Source: JBFXEO01 sp050180015 (GTDB taxonomy: Bacteria > Bacteroidota > Bacteroidia > Bacteroidales > Tenuifilaceae). Taken from it: 10,325 bases of DNA. Made by a program: the position numbers and the translations under genes. The notes beneath the pieces are model-generated. The model ran no database searches and was not told where the DNA came from. It worked only from the letters and a program-made list of their open reading frames with translations. The stretch is from assembly GCA_050180015.1 (NCBI GenBank), contig JBFXEO010000095.1, positions 1-10,325 on the forward strand. Direction: 5' to 3'. Positions within the stretch are counted from its first letter, which is position 1. Each line of letters starts with the position of its first letter. Positions 7,836 through 10,325 of the stretch are shown piece after piece.

Positions 7836-7916
7836 GTTGATAGTTGCTGTTGTAATGCTATGGCCATTTTGAGCCTAGTCCCCCCGTTCAACTATCAACG
7901 AACAACCATCAGCGGG
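7836..7916. repeat. 11-bp inverted repeat built from a degenerate heptad repeat, between the divergent promoters
   Basis: GTTGATAGTTG (7836-7846) and CAACTATCAAC (7889-7899) are perfect reverse complements separated by 42 bp. The right arm continues as 7-bp units on the plus strand: CAACTAT, CAACGAA, CAACCAT, CAGCGGG (7889-7916). The left arm read on the minus strand shows the same units, CAACTAT then CAACCCA. The element sits between the two predicted promoters. It could form a cruciform or RNA hairpin, be a pair of protein-binding sites, or be a dispersed heptanucleotide repeat of the kind found in some bacterial intergenic regions. Confidence 0.7.
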
Positions 7917-7920
7917 GACT
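7877..7920. repeat. 7-bp inverted repeat AGTCCCC/GGGGACT enclosing the right heptad array
   Basis: AGTCCCC (7877-7883) pairs perfectly with GGGGACT (7914-7920) around a 30-nt interior containing the right arm of the 11-bp repeat. A run of six C residues (7880-7885) lies in the left arm. A short inner GTTC/GAAC pair (7886-7889 and 7900-7903) could stack inside. Formation of this hairpin would compete with pairing of the two 11-bp arms. No T-run follows on either strand, so it does not look like an intrinsic terminator. Confidence 0.5.
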
Positions 7921-7938
7921 TGTTATTTACCATTGTGA

Positions 7939-7969
7939 GTTGTATGATATGAGAAAAAATGTAAATTTG
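7939..7969 (+). promoter_or_regulatory. Predicted Bacteroidetes-type promoter for the DUF4492-cydAB operon
   Basis: TAAATTTG (7962-7969) matches the -7 consensus TAnnTTTG exactly, and GTTG (7939-7942) matches three of four bases of the -33 box, again with 19 bp between. Transcription would start a few bases downstream, around 7974-7977, only about 7-10 nt before the ATG at 7984. The leader would thus be very short and without a Shine-Dalgarno site. The prediction rests on consensus matching only. Confidence 0.6.
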
Positions 7970-7983
7970 TTATAGGCAAAGTT

Positions 7984-8199
7984 ATGGATGTAATCAAACG
8001 TATATTCCGTTTTTACTACGAAGGTTTTAAAGGCATGACCATTGGTAAAACCCTCTGGGCCATTATCCTTATAAAACTTTTTGTGATGTTTGCCATACTA
8101 AAACTATTCTTCTTTCCCAACATTCTGAAGCGTGATTTTAAAACCGATGCGGAGCGTAGTAGCTACGTAATTGAACAGCTAACCAATAAATCAAAATAG
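7984..8199 (+). CDS. DUF4492 family small membrane protein, associated with cytochrome bd oxidase
   Basis: This 71-residue protein has a basic amphipathic start with F-Y-Y-E-G-F-K-G-M-T (residues 10-19) and one strongly hydrophobic segment (about 24-45, rich in Leu, Ile and Phe). A charged tail follows (K-R-D-F-K-T-D-A-E-R). I recognise the F-Y-x-E-G-F-(K/R)-x-M-T-x-G-(K/R)-x-L-W pattern as DUF4492. This family sits directly ahead of cydA in many Bacteroidota and in some Campylobacterota. Here it is first in the operon, 6 bp before cydA. Its size, single membrane span and linkage suggest a role like the small bd-oxidase subunits CydX/CydS or an assembly factor. That is inference, since it is longer than those proteins and unrelated to them by eye. 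No homologue has a function known to me. Confidence 0.9.
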   Translation: MDVIKRIFRFYYEGFKGMTIGKTLWAIILIKLFVMFAILKLFFFPNILKRDFKTDAERSSYVIEQLTNKSK

Positions 8200-8205
8200 T
8201 AAGCT

Positions 8206-9768
8206 ATGGAACATTTCGACCTTTCGCTGGTCAACTGGTCGCGGGCACAGTTTGCCCTTACGGCAATGTATCATTGGGTTTTTGTTCCGCTGACCCTTGG
8301 CCTTGCATTGATCATTGCGTTTATGGAAACGCTTTACTACAAAACGGGTAACGAGGAATGGAAGCAAACCACCAAATTCTGGACAACCCTGTTCGGCATT
8401 AACTTTGCCATTGGAGTGGCAACCGGAATTATTCTTGAGTTTGAGTTTGGTACCAACTGGAGTAACTACTCGTGGTTTGTGGGTGATATTTTTGGGGCTC
8501 CACTGGCCATTGAGGGTATAATGGCGTTTTTCATGGAGTCAACCTTTATTGCAGTAATGTTTTTTGGATGGAACAAGGTGAGCAAAAAGTTCCATCTGGT
8601 TTCTACCTGGCTGGTAGCCCTTGGGGCAAACCTTTCCGCATTGTGGATTCTTGTTGCCAACGCATGGATGCAATATCCCGCAGGAATGCACTTCAACCCG
8701 GACACCGCCCGTAACGAGATGGATAACTTCTGGGAAGTTTTTCTTTCTCCGGTTGCTGTAAATAAGTTCTTGCACACCATTACATCGGGCTATGTTTTAT
8801 CTGCAATATTCGTTATAGGTATCAGCGCCTGGTTCTTGCTTAAGGGGCGTCATCAGCTTATGGCAAAACGTAGCATTATAGTAGCGTCGGTTTTTGGCCT
8901 GGTAATGTCTATCTTCCTTACAATTACGGGCGATGGATCAGCATTTCAGGTGGCACAGAAGCAACCCATGAAGTTGGCTGCAATGGAGGGGCTTTATAAG
9001 GGGCAGGAGGGGGCCCCTTTGGTAGTAATAGGCGCCATAACCCCCAACAAGCAGTTCGATGATGGTAAGGATCCGTACCTGTTTAGTATCCGTATCCCCA
9101 GGGTACTTTCGTTTTTGGGTTACCATAACAGCGATGCTTTTGTTCCCGGTATAAAGGACATTATTGAGGGTGGCTATACTTACGTTGACAAGACTGGCGT
9201 TGAGAAGGTTGCCCTTTCGGTTGAGCAAAAGATAGGGCGGGGCCGGATTGCCATTAGGGCATTGGCCGACTATAAAGCGGCAAAAGAAGCCAATGATACT
9301 TCGGCAATCAGCTACCACAGAGCGTTGCTCAACGATAATTTTGAGTATTTTGGTTACGGGTATCTTAACGATCCCAGGAGCATTATTCCCAACGTTCCGC
9401 TTACATTCTACAGCTTCCATATAATGGTAGGTCTGGGTTTCCTTTTCATTGCCTTTTTTATACTTCTCCTATGGCTGGTTTACTCCAAGGGCTCTCGTAT
9501 CAATAGGTGGGTTTTACATTTATCTATACTGATGATTCCTCTGGCTTACCTTGCAAGCCAGGCGGGCTGGATTGTTGCCGAAGTGGGACGGCAACCCTGG
9601 GTTATTCAGGATATTTTACCAACCGTTGCGGCAGTTTCCAGAATTGATTCAAGTGCAGTACAAATCACGTTCTTCCTGTTTTTTATAATCTTTACCGCTT
9701 TGCTAATTGCAGAGCTGAGCATAATGTTCCGGCAAATTAAAATTGGACCCAAAGAGGGAGAAAAATAG
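8206..9768 (+). CDS. cydA: Cytochrome bd ubiquinol/menaquinol oxidase subunit I
   Basis: Subunit I of the inner-membrane bd oxidase carries all three hemes and oxidises quinol while reducing O2 to water with high affinity. The 520 residues are close to E. coli CydA length. By comparison with E. coli from memory, His23 (E. coli His19) and His190 (His186) are heme ligands. Met407 (Met393) is the second axial ligand of heme b558. Glu103 and Glu111 (Glu99 and Glu107) belong to the proton/heme region. Lys256 and Glu261 (Lys252 and Glu257) mark the quinol-binding Q-loop. G-R-Q-P-W is at 461-465. The loop from about 250 to 400 is long, roughly ten residues longer than in E. coli, while the C terminus is shorter. 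His405 stands where E. coli has Arg391. The gene follows DUF4492 by 6 bp and ends 2 bp before cydB. Confidence 0.98.
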   Translation: MEHFDLSLVNWSRAQFALTAMYHWVFVPLTLGLALIIAFMETLYYKTGNEEWKQTTKFWTTLFGINFAIGVATGIILEFEFGTNWSNYSWFVGDIFGAPLAIEGIMAFFMESTFIAVMFFGWNKVSKKFHLVSTWLVALGANLSALWILVANAWMQYPAGMHFNPDTARNEMDNFWEVFLSPVAVNKFLHTITSGYVLSAIFVIGISAWFLLKGRHQLMAKRSIIVASVFGLVMSIFLTITGDGSAFQVAQKQPMKLAAMEGLYKGQEGAPLVVIGAITPNKQFDDGKDPYLFSIRIPRVLSFLGYHNSDAFVPGIKDIIEGGYTYVDKTGVEKVALSVEQKIGRGRIAIRALADYKAAKEANDTSAISYHRALLNDNFEYFGYGYLNDPRSIIPNVPLTFYSFHIMVGLGFLFIAFFILLLWLVYSKGSRINRWVLHLSILMIPLAYLASQAGWIVAEVGRQPWVIQDILPTVAAVSRIDSSAVQITFFLFFIIFTALLIAELSIMFRQIKIGPKEGEK

Positions 9769-9770
9769 CT

Positions 9771-10325
9771 ATGGTTGATACAACATATATTTTCTTACAG
9801 CAGTACTGGTGGTTTTTAATATCGCTGCTTGGTGCATTGCTGGTATTCCTGCTGTTTGTGCAGGGCGGCCAAACGTTAATTTATACGCTGGGCAAAACAG
9901 AGGTGGAACGCACAATGCTGATCAACGCCCTTGGGCGTAAGTGGGAGTTTACTTTTACCACGCTGGTAACGTTTGGCGGGGCCTTTTTTGCATCGTTCCC
10001 GTTGTTCTACTCTACCAGCTTTGGCGGTGCTTACTGGGTTTGGATGGCAATCCTATTCTGCTTTACCATTCAGGCAATTTCGTACGAGTACAGGAGTAAA
10101 CCCAACAACTTTTTGGGTCAACGCACCTACGAGACGTTTTTATTCATCAACGGATTACTGGGGACCATTTTGCTGGGAACCGCTGTGGCCACATTCTTTA
10201 CCGGATCAGAATTTTCGGTAAATAAGCTTAACCTTGCCAACATGCAGAACCCCACAATATCGTCGTGGGAAACACCCTGGCATGGATTAGAGGCGGCCTT
10301 GAGCATTCATAACCTTTCACTGGGG
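9771..10325 (+). CDS. cydB: Cytochrome bd oxidase subunit II (3' partial)
   Basis: An ATG at 9771, 2 bp after the cydA stop, opens a frame that runs uninterrupted to the right edge: 185 codons, about half of a usual subunit II of roughly 340-385 residues. The N terminus has Y-W-W-F-L-I-S-L-L-G-A-L-L-V-F, then a Q-G-G-Q-T-L motif where many CydB proteins have the D-G-(F/Y)-D-x-G segment. R-K-W-E-F and the later S-Y-E-Y-R-S-K segment also fit the family. Several hydrophobic spans are visible. Subunit II pairs with CydA and is needed for oxidase assembly. The Q-G-G-Q variant is the form I associate with Bacteroidota CydB. Position and sequence together make the call secure; the C-terminal half is outside the window. 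Confidence 0.95.
   Translation, partial: MVDTTYIFLQQYWWFLISLLGALLVFLLFVQGGQTLIYTLGKTEVERTMLINALGRKWEFTFTTLVTFGGAFFASFPLFYSTSFGGAYWVWMAILFCFTIQAISYEYRSKPNNFLGQRTYETFLFINGLLGTILLGTAVATFFTGSEFSVNKLNLANMQNPTISSWETPWHGLEAALSIHNLSLG

Noticed and set aside
7421..7840. 139-codon plus-strand frame opposite the HAD gene
   Set aside because: Antisense shadow; the minus frame carries all the HAD motifs.
7772..7891. Forty-residue N-terminal extension of the HAD protein from an ATG at 7891
   Set aside because: It would put HAD motif I at an atypical distance from the N terminus, starts upstream of the predicted promoter, and covers the heptad repeat.
8938..9420. 160-codon minus-strand frame within cydA
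   Set aside because: Antisense shadow of an unmistakable cydA; no family pattern.
9973..10221. 82-codon plus-strand frame near the right edge
   Set aside because: Out of frame within cydB, whose own frame runs open from 9771 to the window end.
1..10325. Mobile element, CRISPR array, tRNA or toxin-antitoxin pair
   Set aside because: No transposase or integrase motifs, no regularly spaced direct repeats, no cloverleaf-like sequence, and no unexplained pair of small genes.

Overview
The window comes from a member of the Bacteroidota, most likely a Bacteroidales-like anaerobe or microaerobe. Three things point there: a DUF4492-cydA-cydB cluster; outer-membrane barrel genes of the PorV/PorQ and helix-hairpin-helix (HHH) barrel types; and promoters of the Bacteroidetes form (TTG, 19 bp, TAnnTTTG) with no clear Shine-Dalgarno sites. 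Base composition and coding style look uniform. I see no tRNA, rRNA, CRISPR array, insertion sequence or phage gene.

Left block, plus strand, 3-2764. A 5'-truncated outer-membrane barrel protein (PorV/PorQ-like) overlaps by ATGA with a 684-residue protein. That protein has a signal peptide, a ComEA-like HHH domain and a long predicted beta-barrel. The two are probably translationally coupled.

Middle block, minus strand, 7771 down to 2924. Four genes run in one direction with gaps of 21, 37 and 44 bp, so they are probably one operon. In order they encode a small HAD-superfamily hydrolase, a lipoprotein glutaminyl cyclase with an Ig-like N-terminal domain, an aspartase/fumarase-superfamily lyase annotated as aspartate ammonia-lyase, and a multi-membrane-spanning GT-C-type glycosyltransferase with a soluble beta-sandwich tail. 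No single pathway obviously unites them. The left and middle blocks converge on 2765-2923 (159 bp), where I see no convincing terminator.

Right block, plus strand, 7984 to the edge. A 71-residue DUF4492 membrane protein, cydA and the first 185 codons of cydB form a tight operon for a cytochrome bd quinol oxidase. Gaps are 6 and 2 bp.

The 212-bp divergent region (7772-7983) separates the middle and right blocks. It carries one matching promoter per direction, each with exactly 19 bp between boxes. Between them lie an 11-bp perfect inverted repeat, a degenerate 7-bp-period repeat and a second 7-bp inverted repeat. The best leads are the HHH-barrel fusion as a possible outer-membrane DNA-handling protein, DUF4492 as a candidate small subunit or assembly factor of bd oxidase, and this structured divergent control region.
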